Origin: Atlantibacter sp032075065
GTDB taxonomy: Bacteria; Pseudomonadota; Gammaproteobacteria; Enterobacterales; Enterobacteriaceae
NCBI RefSeq assembly: GCF_032075065.1
Contig: NZ_DAMAZC010000093.1
Location: 1 to 15,709 of the forward strand
Direction: 5' to 3'
Length of the DNA: 15,709 nt
In this document: positions 7,004-14,708 of the stretch, piece after piece
Position numbering within the stretch: position 1 is the first letter of the stretch
How the letters are laid out: the number at the start of each line of letters is the position of its first letter
The notes under the pieces: generated by a model
The model's database searches: none
Told to the model about the DNA's origin: nothing
What the model saw: only the letters and a program-made list of their open reading frames with translations
Position numbers and translations under genes: made by a program

Positions 7004-7900
7004 ATGGCCAACGATCAAACCCACGTTCAGGACCCCACTACCCAGTATTACACCGGCGAATACCCGAAACAGCGCCAGCCTGTTCCGGGTATCCAGGCGA
7101 AGATGGATCCGGTTCCCGACTGCGGCGAGAAAAGCTACGTCGGTTCGGGTCGCCTTAAGGATCGTAAAGCGCTGGTTACCGGCGGCGACTCGGGCATCGG
7201 GCGCGCGGCGGCCATCGCTTACGCGCGTGAAGGCGCGGATGTGGTGCTGAACTATCTGCCTGACGAGCAGGAAGATGCCGAAGCGGTGAAAAAGCTGATT
7301 GAAGAGGCCGGGCGCAAAGCGGTGCTGATCCCCGGCGATTTGAGCGATGAGACGTTTGCCCGCAGCCTGGTGGACCAGGCGGTGAAAGCGCTAGGCGGGC
7401 TGGACATCCTGGCGCTGGTGGCCGGTAAACAGGTCGCCGTGCAGGATATCGCCGAGATCACCAGCGAGCAGTTCACCAAAACGTATGCGGTCAACGTCTT
7501 TGCGCTGTTCTGGATAACCCAGCAGGCGCTACCGCATCTGAAACCCGGCGCGAGCATTATCACTACGTCATCGATTCAGGCGTATCAGCCAAGCCCACAC
7601 CTGCTGGATTATGCGTCCACCAAAGCCGCAATCCTCAACTTCACGCGCGGGCTGGCGAAGCAGATTGCCGAGAAAGGCATTCGCGTCAACTGCGTAGCGC
7701 CAGGCCCCATCTGGACCGCGCTACAAATTTGCGGCGGGCAGCCGCAGGAGAAACTGCCGGAATTCGGTAAGCAGACGCCAATGAAACGTGCGGGTCAACC
7801 CGCCGAGCTGGCACCGATTTATGTTTATCTGGCCAGCCAGGAATCCAGTTACGTAACGGCGGAAGTCCACGGCGTGACCGGTGGCGAGCATTTAGGCTAA
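7004..7900 (+). CDS. yghA: NAD(P)-dependent short-chain dehydrogenase YghA
   Basis: This encodes 298 residues of the classical-to-extended SDR family, with the roughly 50-residue N-terminal arm typical of YghA-like enzymes (E. coli YghA has 294). The Rossmann cofactor motif TGGDSGIG is at 59-66. The catalytic residues are Ser189 or Ser190, Tyr203 and Lys207 (YASTK at 203-207), and PG at 233-234 follows beta-strand 6. The usual NNAG segment reads LVAGKQ, as I recall for this subgroup. The natural substrate is not settled. GGAG lies before the ATG. It is transcribed toward exbD and is separated from it by a strong shared terminator. Confidence 0.93.
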   Translation: MANDQTHVQDPTTQYYTGEYPKQRQPVPGIQAKMDPVPDCGEKSYVGSGRLKDRKALVTGGDSGIGRAAAIAYAREGADVVLNYLPDEQEDAEAVKKLIEEAGRKAVLIPGDLSDETFARSLVDQAVKALGGLDILALVAGKQVAVQDIAEITSEQFTKTYAVNVFALFWITQQALPHLKPGASIITTSSIQAYQPSPHLLDYASTKAAILNFTRGLAKQIAEKGIRVNCVAPGPIWTALQICGGQPQEKLPEFGKQTPMKRAGQPAELAPIYVYLASQESSYVTAEVHGVTGGEHLG

Positions 7901-7912
7901 ACCGCAGGCAAT

Positions 7913-7944
7913 AAAAAAGGCGTGGTTTTCACCACGCCTTTTTT
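7913..7944. terminator. Bidirectional terminator between yghA and exbD
   Basis: A 14-bp perfect stem (7913-7926 with 7931-7944) has a TTTC loop. The GC core GGCGTGGT is flanked by six A on one side and six T on the other, so it ends transcripts from both the rightward yghA and the leftward exbBD. Confidence 0.9.
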
Positions 7945-7956
7945 AACGCCCGGAAA

Positions 7957-8382
7957 TCACTTCGCTTTCGCGGTTTCCTGGCCGACTAAACCAATCTTCA
8001 GGTATCCCGCCTGGTGCAGGGTATCCATCACGTTCATCATGGTTTCGTAATCAACGGTTTTGTCCGCGCGGAAAAACACCGTGGTGTCTTTCTTGCCTTC
8101 CGTCAGCGCGTCGAGCTGCGCGATCAGGGTTTCCCCGGTAATCGGCTCATTGCCAAGGAACATCGATTTGTCCGCTTTCACCGACACGTAAATCGGTTTT
8201 TCCGGGCGCGGCTGCGGCTGGCTGGTGGAGGCCGGCAGGTTCACTTTGACGTCAACCGTCGCCAGCGGCGCGGCCACCATAAAGATAATCAGCAAAACCA
8301 ACATCACGTCGATAAACGGCGTAACGTTGATTTCATGCATTTCGCCGTTGTCGTCGAGGTTTTCGTTAAGACGCATTGCCAT
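7957..8382 (-). CDS. exbD: ExbD, proton-channel subunit of the TonB-ExbBD complex
   Basis: This encodes 141 residues, the same length as E. coli ExbD. It has a short cytoplasmic N-terminus, one transmembrane helix (about 22-43) with the essential proton-carrying Asp25 in TPFIDVMLVLL, and a periplasmic domain (about 44-141). With ExbB it turns the proton motive force into movement of TonB, which drives uptake of iron-siderophores and vitamin B12 through outer-membrane receptors. The start, MAMRLNENLDD, matches the family. It begins 6 bp after the exbB stop, so the two are cotranscribed from the exbB promoter. Confidence 0.97.
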   Translation of the reverse strand: MAMRLNENLDDNGEMHEINVTPFIDVMLVLLIIFMVAAPLATVDVKVNLPASTSQPQPRPEKPIYVSVKADKSMFLGNEPITGETLIAQLDALTEGKKDTTVFFRADKTVDYETMMNVMDTLHQAGYLKIGLVGQETAKAK

Positions 8383-8388
8383 AGGGCA

Positions 8389-9120
8389 TTAACCTACACG
8401 TAATTTCTGAGCGGTACGCACCGGGCGCGCAGAAGAAGCATTCAAATCCAGATCGCGGCTTTGCAGCAGCAGGACCTGCGCGGCGACGTCGCCCAGCGTG
8501 GCTTTGTAGCTGCCGATCATACGCGCGAAGATGTTGTAAATCACCACCGCCGGGATAGCGGCCACCAGACCGATCGCCGTCGCCAGCAGCGCTTCCGCGA
8601 TGCCTGGCGCCACCACAGCGAGGTTAGTGGTTTGCGTCTGGGCGATACCGATAAAGCTGTTCATGATGCCCCACACGGTGCCGAACAGGCCCACGAACGG
8701 GGAAATCGCGCCGATGGTGGCGAGATAACCGTTGCCGCGGCCCATATGACGGCCAATTGCCGCAACGCGGCGCTCAAGGCGGAAACCGGTACGCTCTTTG
8801 ATCCCTTCGTTGTCTTCGCTGCCTTCGGACAGCTCAAGCTCATCCTGGGCTTCGTTAATCAACGCGGTGCTGAGACTTTTGCCGTGGAAGGAGGCGGAAA
8901 TTTCGCTGGCGTCGTTCAGGGAACGGGCTTTCGCTAACAGCTGCTGCTCGCGCTTAAGGCGGCGTTTCTGGCTAATCAGTTCAGCGCTTTTGCTAAAGAA
9001 AATCGCCCAGGTCACGACGGAGGCCAGGATCAGGCCAATCATCACCATTTTTACCACGATATCAGCGTGCTGATACATACCCCAGACGGAGAGATCCGTC
9101 TGCATCAACTCATTACCCAC
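8389..9120 (-). CDS. exbB: ExbB, membrane subunit of the TonB-ExbBD complex
   Basis: This encodes 243 residues (E. coli 244). Three transmembrane helices lie near 16-39, 128-155 and 162-194. The conserved channel residues Thr148 (GLFGTVWG), Glu176 and Thr181 are present. ExbB forms the pentameric scaffold around an ExbD dimer and stabilises TonB. The start is the GTG at 9118-9120, which gives MGNELMQTDL like E. coli and has GGAG 7 nt upstream; an upstream TTG at 9138 overlaps that ribosome site and is rejected. A Fur-type box lies about 60 bp upstream, so induction under iron limitation is expected. Confidence 0.96.
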   Translation of the reverse strand: MGNELMQTDLSVWGMYQHADIVVKMVMIGLILASVVTWAIFFSKSAELISQKRRLKREQQLLAKARSLNDASEISASFHGKSLSTALINEAQDELELSEGSEDNEGIKERTGFRLERRVAAIGRHMGRGNGYLATIGAISPFVGLFGTVWGIMNSFIGIAQTQTTNLAVVAPGIAEALLATAIGLVAAIPAVVIYNIFARMIGSYKATLGDVAAQVLLLQSRDLDLNASSARPVRTAQKLRVG

Positions 9121-9182
9121 TCTGTATCTCCAGGACAAAAATCACAAAACTGCTGCTAATAATATCAAAACATCATCGAATT

Positions 9183-9201
9183 GATAGTAGTTCTCATTAG
9201 T
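9183..9201. promoter_or_regulatory. Fur-type box in the exbB-metC intergenic region
   Basis: GATAGTAGTTCTCATTAGT matches the 19-bp Fur consensus at 12 positions, the same range as known sites. It lies 63 bp upstream of the exbB GTG. Iron control of exbB by Fur is established in E. coli. The site could also influence the divergent metC, 161 bp away, but that is not expected. Confidence 0.65.
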
Positions 9202-9319
9202 ATTTGCATAGTGTCGGAAAAAGGCGCGATTTTCCTTGCGCTTACGCAGTAAATCGAATCAGCAGAATATTTTTTAACTTTTTACTGTTTGTTGAAGAAA
9301 CCCTGACCGCTAACCGTGG

Positions 9320-9343
9320 TAACGTATGGACATCCAGACGTAT
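9320..9343 (+). promoter_or_regulatory. MetJ operator of metC (tandem met boxes)
   Basis: Three adjacent 8-mers, TAACGTAT, GGACATCC and AGACGTAT, match the met-box consensus AGACGTCT at 5, 5 and 7 positions. They end 18 bp before the metC ATG. MetJ with S-adenosylmethionine represses methionine genes by cooperative binding to such arrays. Confidence 0.65.
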
Positions 9344-9361
9344 AAACAGGATCCCGCTCAG

Positions 9362-10549
9362 ATGACAAAACAGCACATCGAAACCGCTCTGGTCAATGCC
9401 GGCCGCAGCAAACGTTATACCCAGGGCTCAGTGAATAGCGTGATCCAACGCGCATCGTCACTGGTGTTTGACAGCGTGGCCGCCAAAAAAGCCGCTACCG
9501 CAGGACGGGCATCCGGCGAGCTGTTTTACGGGCGGCGCGGCACCCTGACCCACTTCTCGCTTCAGGAAGCGATGTGCGAGCTGGAAGGCGGCGCGGGCTG
9601 CGCGCTGTTCCCCTGCGGCGCGGCGGCGGTGGCGAATACCATCCTGGCGTTTGTCGAACAGGGCGATCATGTGCTGGTAACGAATACTGCCTATGAACCC
9701 ACTCAAGACTTCTGCACGAAAATCCTTGGCAAACTCGGCGTAACCACCAGCTGGTTCGACCCTCTGATCGGCGAGGGGATCGCGGACCTGATCCAGCCGA
9801 ACACCCGAATCGTGTTTCTGGAATCGCCCGGCTCCATCACCATGGAAGTGCACGACGTTCCGGCAATTGTCGCCGCCGTGCGCCGCGTCGCGCCCGAGGC
9901 GATTATCATGATCGACAACACCTGGGCGGCGGGCGTGCTGTTCAAGGCGCTGGATTTCGGGATTGATATTTCGATTCAGGCGGGCACCAAATACCTGATC
10001 GGCCATTCCGATGGCATGGTGGGCACTGCGGTCGCCAATGCGCGCACCTGGACGCAACTGCGGGAAAACGCCTATCTGATGGGCCAGATGCTGGATGCCG
10101 ATACCGCCTATATGACCAGCCGCGGTTTACGCACGCTGGCGGTGCGGTTGCGTCAGCATCATGAAAGCAGCCTGAAGGTCGCTGAATGGCTGGCGGCGCA
10201 TCCGCAGGTGGCGCGCGTGAATCATCCGGCGCTGCCCGGCAGTAAAGGCCACGAATTCTGGAAACGCGATTTCCTCGGTAGCAGCGGTTTATTCTCTTTT
10301 ATCCTGAAAAAACGCCTCACCGAGGCCGAGTTTGCAGCGTATCTCGATAATTTCAATTATTTCGGCATGGCCTATTCCTGGGGCGGCTTCGAATCGCTTA
10401 TTCTTGCCAACCAACCTGAAGAGATCGCCGCCATCCGTCCGGACAGCCGCGTCGATTTCGACGGCACGCTGGTTCGCGTTCACATCGGCCTTGAGAATGT
10501 CGAAGATTTACTTGCCGATCTGGAGGCCGGTTTCGGGCGTATTGCCTGA
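9362..10549 (+). CDS. metC: Cystathionine beta-lyase MetC
   Basis: This encodes 395 residues, exactly the E. coli length. It is a PLP enzyme that cleaves cystathionine to homocysteine, pyruvate and ammonia, the penultimate step in methionine synthesis; it is cytoplasmic and tetrameric in the family. The Schiff-base lysine is Lys210 in SIQAGTKYLIG. Tyr56 and Arg58 (ELFYGRRG), Tyr111 and Asp185 (MIDNTW) are the expected cofactor and active-site residues. The start at ATG 9362 is chosen because MTKQHIETALVNAGRSK aligns with E. coli from its first residue; an in-frame ATG at 9326 lies inside the MetJ operator. CAGGA is 10 nt upstream. Confidence 0.96.
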   Translation: MTKQHIETALVNAGRSKRYTQGSVNSVIQRASSLVFDSVAAKKAATAGRASGELFYGRRGTLTHFSLQEAMCELEGGAGCALFPCGAAAVANTILAFVEQGDHVLVTNTAYEPTQDFCTKILGKLGVTTSWFDPLIGEGIADLIQPNTRIVFLESPGSITMEVHDVPAIVAAVRRVAPEAIIMIDNTWAAGVLFKALDFGIDISIQAGTKYLIGHSDGMVGTAVANARTWTQLRENAYLMGQMLDADTAYMTSRGLRTLAVRLRQHHESSLKVAEWLAAHPQVARVNHPALPGSKGHEFWKRDFLGSSGLFSFILKKRLTEAEFAAYLDNFNYFGMAYSWGGFESLILANQPEEIAAIRPDSRVDFDGTLVRVHIGLENVEDLLADLEAGFGRIA

Positions 10550-10598
10550 AGTTGCCAGTGCTGGACAGCTACACGGACAGAATAGTCTGTATTTATTG

Positions 10599-10628
10599 GG
10601 CCCCGGATCAAACCGCTCCGGGCCTTTT
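10599..10628 (+). terminator. Intrinsic terminator after metC
   Basis: GGCCCCGGA (10599-10607) pairs with TCCGGGCC (10617-10624) with one bulged C and a 9-nt loop, followed by TTTT. It lies 50 bp past the metC stop and before yghB, and probably separates the two transcripts. Confidence 0.6.
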
Positions 10629-10671
10629 GCGATTACAATAACCCTATCCACGCTGTTCGTCAGGATTACCC

Positions 10672-11325
10672 ATGGTTGTTATTCAGAATATTGTTTCCGC
10701 GCTCTGGCAGCATGATTTCGCTGCGCTGGCGGACCCGCATGTTGTCGGCATTGTTTACGGCGTGATGTTTGCCACGCTGTTTCTGGAAAATGGGCTGTTA
10801 CCCGCCTCATTTTTACCCGGTGATAGTTTATTGCTGCTGGCAGGGGCGCTGGTGGCGAAAGGCGTGATGGATTTCGTTCCAACTATGCTGATCCTGACGT
10901 CCGCCGCTAGCCTCGGCTGCTGGTTGAGCTACGTACAGGGCCGCTGGCTGGGCAATACCCGAACGGTAAAAGGCTGGCTGAAGCAGCTACCGGCAAAATA
11001 TCACCAGCGCGCTACCTGCATGTTCGATCAGCACGGCCTGCTGGCGCTGCTGGCCGGGCGTTTCCTGGCGTTTATCCGCACCCTGCTGCCGACCATGGCG
11101 GGCATTTCCGGCCTGTCCAACCGTCGCTTCCAGTTCTTTAACTGGCTCAGCGCGTTTCTGTGGGTCGGCGTGGTAACCAGTTTCGGCTATGCGCTCAGTA
11201 TGATCCCCTTCGTGAAGCGCCATGAAGATCAGGTGATGACCTTCCTGATGGTGCTGCCCATCGTGCTGCTGGTGGCGGGCTTTATCGGCGCGCTGACGGT
11301 GGTGCTGAAGAAAAAATTCGCCTGA
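10672..11325 (+). CDS. yghB: DedA-family inner-membrane protein YghB
   Basis: This encodes 217 residues of the DedA/VTT (SNARE-associated) family. Several membrane helices are visible (about 24-45, 52-70, 74-90, 122-150 as a re-entrant and helix region, 154-178 and 188-212). The acidic residues Glu39 (FLENG) and Asp51 (PGDS), and the arginines Arg130 and Arg136 (GRFLAFIRTLLP), which are essential in E. coli YghB/YqjA, are all present. The family takes part in envelope homeostasis, probably as proton-dependent transporters or lipid flippases; in E. coli, loss with yqjA causes division and drug-sensitivity defects. AGGA lies 6 nt before the ATG. Confidence 0.95.
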   Translation: MVVIQNIVSALWQHDFAALADPHVVGIVYGVMFATLFLENGLLPASFLPGDSLLLLAGALVAKGVMDFVPTMLILTSAASLGCWLSYVQGRWLGNTRTVKGWLKQLPAKYHQRATCMFDQHGLLALLAGRFLAFIRTLLPTMAGISGLSNRRFQFFNWLSAFLWVGVVTSFGYALSMIPFVKRHEDQVMTFLMVLPIVLLVAGFIGALTVVLKKKFA

Positions 11326-11330
11326 TAAGC

Positions 11331-11352
11331 CACCTCGCCGCCAGGCGAGGTG
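11331..11352. terminator. Hairpin between convergent yghB and yqhC
   Basis: A perfect 9-bp stem CACCTCGCC/GGCGAGGTG (11331-11339 and 11344-11352) has a 4-nt loop and lies between the stops of the two genes, 4 bp before the yqhC end. No T-run follows on either strand, so it is a transcript-end structure of uncertain efficiency. Confidence 0.45.
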
Positions 11353-11356
11353 ATGG

Positions 11357-12253
11357 CTATCCCTGCAATGTGCGCATCCGCGCCGCGTCTTCTCCCGGCG
11401 TCACACCGAAATAGCGTTTAAACTCCCGACTGAACTGCGATGCGCTCTCATAACCCACGCGCATCGCTGCCGCGCTGGCTTTCATTCCGTCGTGAACAAT
11501 CAGCATTCTGGCCTTATGCAGGCGGAAAGTTTTGATGTACTGCAACGGCTAGGTGCTGGTCACCGACTTGAAGTTATGGTGAAACGCCGAGACGCTCATA
11601 TTGGCGTCCAGCGCCAGTTGGTCCACGGTCAGGTTTTCGGTGTACTGGTTTTCGATGCGCTTCAGCACGCGGCTGATCAGGCTGAAATGGGTCTGGCGGC
11701 TGACCAGCGCCAGCAGCGCCCCACCCCGCGGCCCCATCAGCACATGGTAGAGGATTTCCCGAATAATCGATTTCCCAAGGATCCGCGCATCCAGCGGCTT
11801 ATCCAGCACGTCTATCAACCGCTCAATGGCGCAGAGGATTTCATCGGAAAGCACGGCGGAGTTAATCCCGCTGGCGCATTGCGCCGGGTGAAACGCGTCG
11901 TCTTCACCGATATCCATCAGCAGGGTTTGCAGTTGCTGAACATCAACGTTGATACGAATGCCCGCCAGCGGCGTTTCCGGCGTGGCGAAGGTTTCACACT
12001 CAAACGGCAGCGGCACCGTCAGCAACAGGTATTCGTTGGCGTCGTAGCGAAACACCCGATCGTTGAGATAACCGGTCTTATTGCCGGAAAAGAGAAATAT
12101 GATGCCAGGCTGATACATCACCGGGGTGCGGGGGTGCGGCTGGGTACCGTACAGCAGGCGGATCTCCGGCAGCAGAGCGCTGATTTCTTCTTCATTATTT
12201 TTCAGAAGGTTAACTTTGTTTGCCAGATGCTGGCAGATTTGCTGACGGTTCAT
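11357..12253 (-). pseudogene. yqhC: YqhC, AraC-family activator of yqhD-dkgA, interrupted by an amber stop
   Basis: The frame runs 298 codons but holds TAG at codon 235 (11549-11551). Upstream, 234 residues match the YqhC N-terminal effector domain plus the first helix-turn-helix (LTVDQLALDANMSVSAFHHNFK, about 208-229). Downstream, the same frame continues PLQYIKTFRLHKARM and the second helix-turn-helix (GYESASQFSREFKRYFGVTP) with no frameshift. From memory, E. coli reads STSPLQY here, so one Ser codon (TCG) has probably become TAG by a single C-to-A change. YqhC senses electrophilic aldehydes and activates the adjacent divergent yqhD-dkgA. The truncated product lacks half its DNA-binding domain and is probably inactive. 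Amber suppression or a sequencing error would also explain the pattern. Confidence 0.88.
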
Positions 12254-12312
12254 GACTCGCTACGCCGTGGTTAATATTCACGCTTCACATTGTGCGCAAA
12301 AAATCGCGGATC

Positions 12313-12366
12313 CTCCAGCCTGCTGGAGAAACAGGCAAGACACCGGCAGAAATGAGCATTGAGCAT
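12313..12366 (+). promoter_or_regulatory. yqhC-yqhD control region with inverted and tandem repeats
   Basis: The 187-bp gap between yqhC and yqhD holds an inverted repeat CTCCAG-CCTG-CTGGAG (12313-12328) and a perfect tandem repeat TGAGCAT/TGAGCAT (12353-12366). A weak promoter, TTGAGC (12359-12364) and ACAATA (12383-12388) at 18 bp, overlaps the tandem repeat at its -35. AraC-type activators often bind direct repeats that touch the -35, so the tandem repeat is a reasonable YqhC site. This is inference. Confidence 0.4.
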
Positions 12367-12440
12367 CCCGGTAGCCGCGCCCACAATATATCCCATCGCC
12401 ACGCTGTGGCTCTCAGTTCACCCACTTAACGGGAGTTCCC

Positions 12441-13604
12441 ATGAATAATTTCGATCTGCATACCTCAACCCGAATCCTGTTTGGTAAAAATTCCATCGCT
12501 CAGCTGCGGGCGCAAATCCCGGAAGGCAGCCGCGTGCTGATCACCTTCGGCGGCGGCAGCGTCAAGAAAACCGGCGTGCTGGACCAGGTGTATGACGCCC
12601 TGAAAGGCCTGGACGTGCAGGAATTCGGCGGCATCGAGCCGAATCCTTCTTATGAAACGCTGATGAAAGCGGTTGAAGTGGCCCGCAAAGAGAATGTGAC
12701 CTTCCTGCTGGCAGTTGGCGGCGGTTCGGTACTGGACGGCACCAAATTTATCGCCGCCGCCGCACACTACCCGGACGGCGTCGACCCGTGGGAAATTCTC
12801 CAGACTTCCGGCAGCAAAATCACCAGCGCCATCCCGATGGGGTCGGTACTCACCCTGCCCGCCACCGGCTCTGAATCCAACAAAGGCGCGGTAATTTCCC
12901 GCCGCGCCACCGGCGACAAACAGGCGTTTCATTCTCCGTTCGTGCAGCCGGTATTTGCGGTTCTCGATCCGGTTTATACCTACACCCTGCCACCGCGCCA
13001 GGTCGCAAACGGCGTGGTGGATGCTTTCGTACACACCGTTGAGCAGTACATCACTTACCCGGTGAACGCCAAAGTGCAGGATCGCTTCGCGGAAGGCATT
13101 TTGCTGACGCTGGTGGAAGATGGCCCGAAAGCGCTGTCTGAGCCGGAAAACTATGACGTGCGCGCCAACGTGATGTGGGCGGCGACCATGGCGCTGAACG
13201 GCCTGATCGGCGCAGGCGTGCCGCAGGACTGGGCAACCCATATGCTGGGCCACGAACTCACCGCGATGCACGGTCTCGACCATGCGCAGACCCTGGCGGT
13301 GGTGCTGCCGTCGCTGCTCAACATCAAGCGCAACGAAAAACGCGCCAAGCTGCTGCAATACGCGGAGCGCGTCTGGAATATCACCGAAGGCAGCGAAGAC
13401 GCGCGTATTGATGCCGCTATCGCCGCGACCCGCAATTTCTTCGAGCAGATGGGCGTGCCGACTACCCTTTCTGGCTACGGTCTCGACGGCAGTTCTATCC
13501 CCGGTTTGCTGGCGAAGCTGGAAGAGCACGGTATGACCAAACTCGGTGAACACAAAGACATTACCCTTGATGTGAGTCGTAAAATTTACGAAGCCGCGCG
13601 CTAA
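12441..13604 (+). CDS. yqhD: NADPH-dependent aldehyde reductase / alcohol dehydrogenase YqhD
   Basis: This encodes 387 residues, the same length as E. coli YqhD, in the iron-containing (group III) alcohol dehydrogenase family. The metal ligands are Asp194, His198, His267 and His281, all at the E. coli positions. The cofactor motif FGGGSVKKTG is at 36-45, with a second GGGS at 93-96, and Lys160 is kept. The enzyme is a cytoplasmic dimer that reduces short-chain aldehydes such as acrolein, malondialdehyde, butanal and glyoxal with NADPH. GGGAG lies 5 nt before the ATG. It is normally activated by YqhC, transcribed divergently and here interrupted. dkgA follows after 102 bp and is cotranscribed in E. 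coli. Confidence 0.97.
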   Translation: MNNFDLHTSTRILFGKNSIAQLRAQIPEGSRVLITFGGGSVKKTGVLDQVYDALKGLDVQEFGGIEPNPSYETLMKAVEVARKENVTFLLAVGGGSVLDGTKFIAAAAHYPDGVDPWEILQTSGSKITSAIPMGSVLTLPATGSESNKGAVISRRATGDKQAFHSPFVQPVFAVLDPVYTYTLPPRQVANGVVDAFVHTVEQYITYPVNAKVQDRFAEGILLTLVEDGPKALSEPENYDVRANVMWAATMALNGLIGAGVPQDWATHMLGHELTAMHGLDHAQTLAVVLPSLLNIKRNEKRAKLLQYAERVWNITEGSEDARIDAAIAATRNFFEQMGVPTTLSGYGLDGSSIPGLLAKLEEHGMTKLGEHKDITLDVSRKIYEAAR

Positions 13605-13650
13605 GCTTTTTATCGACCGACCTTTCGTTTTCGGCTTTTTCGTCCAGAAT

Positions 13651-13687
13651 TAAGTCACTCGACTTACCCCGCAGCACCTTGCGGGGT
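13651..13687 (+). promoter_or_regulatory. Two adjacent hairpins in the yqhD-dkgA spacer
   Basis: TAAGTC/GACTTA (13651-13656 and 13661-13666, 4-nt loop) is followed directly by ACCCCGCA/TGCGGGGT (13666-13673 and 13680-13687, 6-nt loop). The second hairpin ends 7 nt before the dkgA ribosome site. There is no T-run, so it is probably an RNA-processing or stability element, or a partial attenuator, rather than a terminator. Confidence 0.45.
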
Positions 13688-13706
13688 ATTCCAAAAGGAG
13701 GAATTT

Positions 13707-14534
13707 ATGGCAAATCCGACCGTAATTAAGCTTCAGGACGGTAATGTTATGCCACAGCTCGGCCTTGGCGTATGGAAGGCAGGGAATGACGAAGTCGTCC
13801 CTGCGATTCATAAAGCGCTTGAGGTGGGGTATCGTTCCATTGATACCGCTGCGGCATACAAAAACGAACAGGGCGTGGGGCAAGCCATTCACAGCGCGGG
13901 CATTCCGCGTGACGAACTGTTTATCACCACAAAACTGTGGAATGACGATCAGCAGCGTCCTCAACAGGCGTTGGAAGAGAGTCTTGAGAAGCTTAAGCTC
14001 GATCATGTCGATCTCTATCTGATGCACTGGCCGGTTCCGGCAATCGATCGCTATGTCGACGCATGGAAAGGGATGATCGAGCTGCAAAAGCAAGGGCTCG
14101 CCAAAAGCATCGGGGTGTGTAACTTCCAGATTAACCATTTACAGCGCCTGATTGATGAAACGGGCGTCACGCCGGTGATCAACCAGATCGAACTTCACCC
14201 GCTGCTGCAACAGCGCCAGCTTCACGCCTGGAACGCCACGCACAAAATCCAGACGGAATCCTGGAGCCCGCTGGCTCAGGGCGGCGAAGGGGTGTTTGAC
14301 CAGAAAGTGATCCGCGAACTGGCGGACAAATATGGCAAAACCCCGGCGCAGATTGTGATCCGCTGGCATCTGGATTGTGGGCTGGTGGTGATCCCGAAAT
14401 CGGTCACGCCTTCCCGTATCGTGGAAAACTTTGACGTCTGGGATTTCCGTCTTGATAAAGACGAACTCGGCGATATCGCCAAACTCGATCAGGGCAAACG
14501 GCTGGGGCCGGACCCGGATCAGTTCGGTGGTTAA
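13707..14534 (+). CDS. dkgA: 2,5-diketo-D-gluconate / methylglyoxal reductase DkgA
   Basis: This encodes 275 residues, the E. coli length, in the aldo-keto reductase family. The catalytic tetrad Asp46, Tyr51, Lys76 and His107 is intact, and the NADPH-binding IPKSVTPSRIVEN segment (residues 230-242) is present. It reduces 2,5-diketo-gluconate, methylglyoxal and other carbonyls with NADPH. A strong ribosome site, AAGGAGG, lies 5 nt before the ATG. With yqhD it forms a carbonyl-detoxification pair. A clear terminator follows. Confidence 0.96.
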   Translation: MANPTVIKLQDGNVMPQLGLGVWKAGNDEVVPAIHKALEVGYRSIDTAAAYKNEQGVGQAIHSAGIPRDELFITTKLWNDDQQRPQQALEESLEKLKLDHVDLYLMHWPVPAIDRYVDAWKGMIELQKQGLAKSIGVCNFQINHLQRLIDETGVTPVINQIELHPLLQQRQLHAWNATHKIQTESWSPLAQGGEGVFDQKVIRELADKYGKTPAQIVIRWHLDCGLVVIPKSVTPSRIVENFDVWDFRLDKDELGDIAKLDQGKRLGPDPDQFGG

Positions 14535-14542
14535 TTCTTATC

Positions 14543-14570
14543 AACCCGGCGCCTGACGTCGGGTTTTTTT
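14543..14570 (+). terminator. Intrinsic terminator of yqhD-dkgA
   Basis: A 9-bp stem with one G-U pair (14543-14551 with 14557-14565) has loop CCTGA, with a run of seven T at 14564-14570. It starts 8 bp after the dkgA stop. Confidence 0.85.
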
Positions 14571-14600
14571 CAGAATTTTTTAATCCCCATTTCTGCGCTT

Positions 14601-14680
14601 AAACAGTAAGCCCCACCCCCTTCATCGATAAAATTCTTATCTATCAATTAATTATTCATAACCTGAATGATTTACTGTTT
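14601..14680. promoter_or_regulatory. AT-rich leader of the transporter gene with paired 9-bp inverted sites
   Basis: AAACAGTAA (14601-14609) and TTACTGTTT (14672-14680) are perfect inverted copies 62 bp apart, bracketing AT-rich DNA that also holds GATAA-AATTC-TTATC (14627-14641). The promoter of the transporter gene should lie here, though I could not choose one pair of boxes. Paired sites around a promoter would suit a looping or cooperative regulator. Confidence 0.35.
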
Positions 14681-14708
14681 CCAATAACTTTCTGATAAGG
14701 ATTTCATC

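Noticed and set aside
9326..9361. Upstream in-frame ATG for metC
   Set aside because: It lies inside the tandem met boxes, and the 12 added residues have no counterpart in E. coli MetC, which aligns from the ATG at 9362.
9458..10057. Minus-strand open frame of 199 codons inside metC
   Set aside because: Antisense shadow of metC with no recognisable protein features.
11357..11545. Separate small gene encoding a lone helix-turn-helix
   Set aside because: It would need a TTG start without a ribosome site and is simply the in-frame remainder of yqhC after the amber codon.
11492..12274. Plus-strand open frame of 260 codons antisense to yqhC
   Set aside because: It is a shadow of yqhC; the minus frame matches the AraC family on both sides of the amber codon.
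12465..13553. Minus-strand open frame of 362 codons antisense to yqhD
   Set aside because: It lies wholly within the confidently identified yqhD, its translation is rich in Arg, His and Gln with no family features, and GC-rich genes commonly produce such shadow frames.
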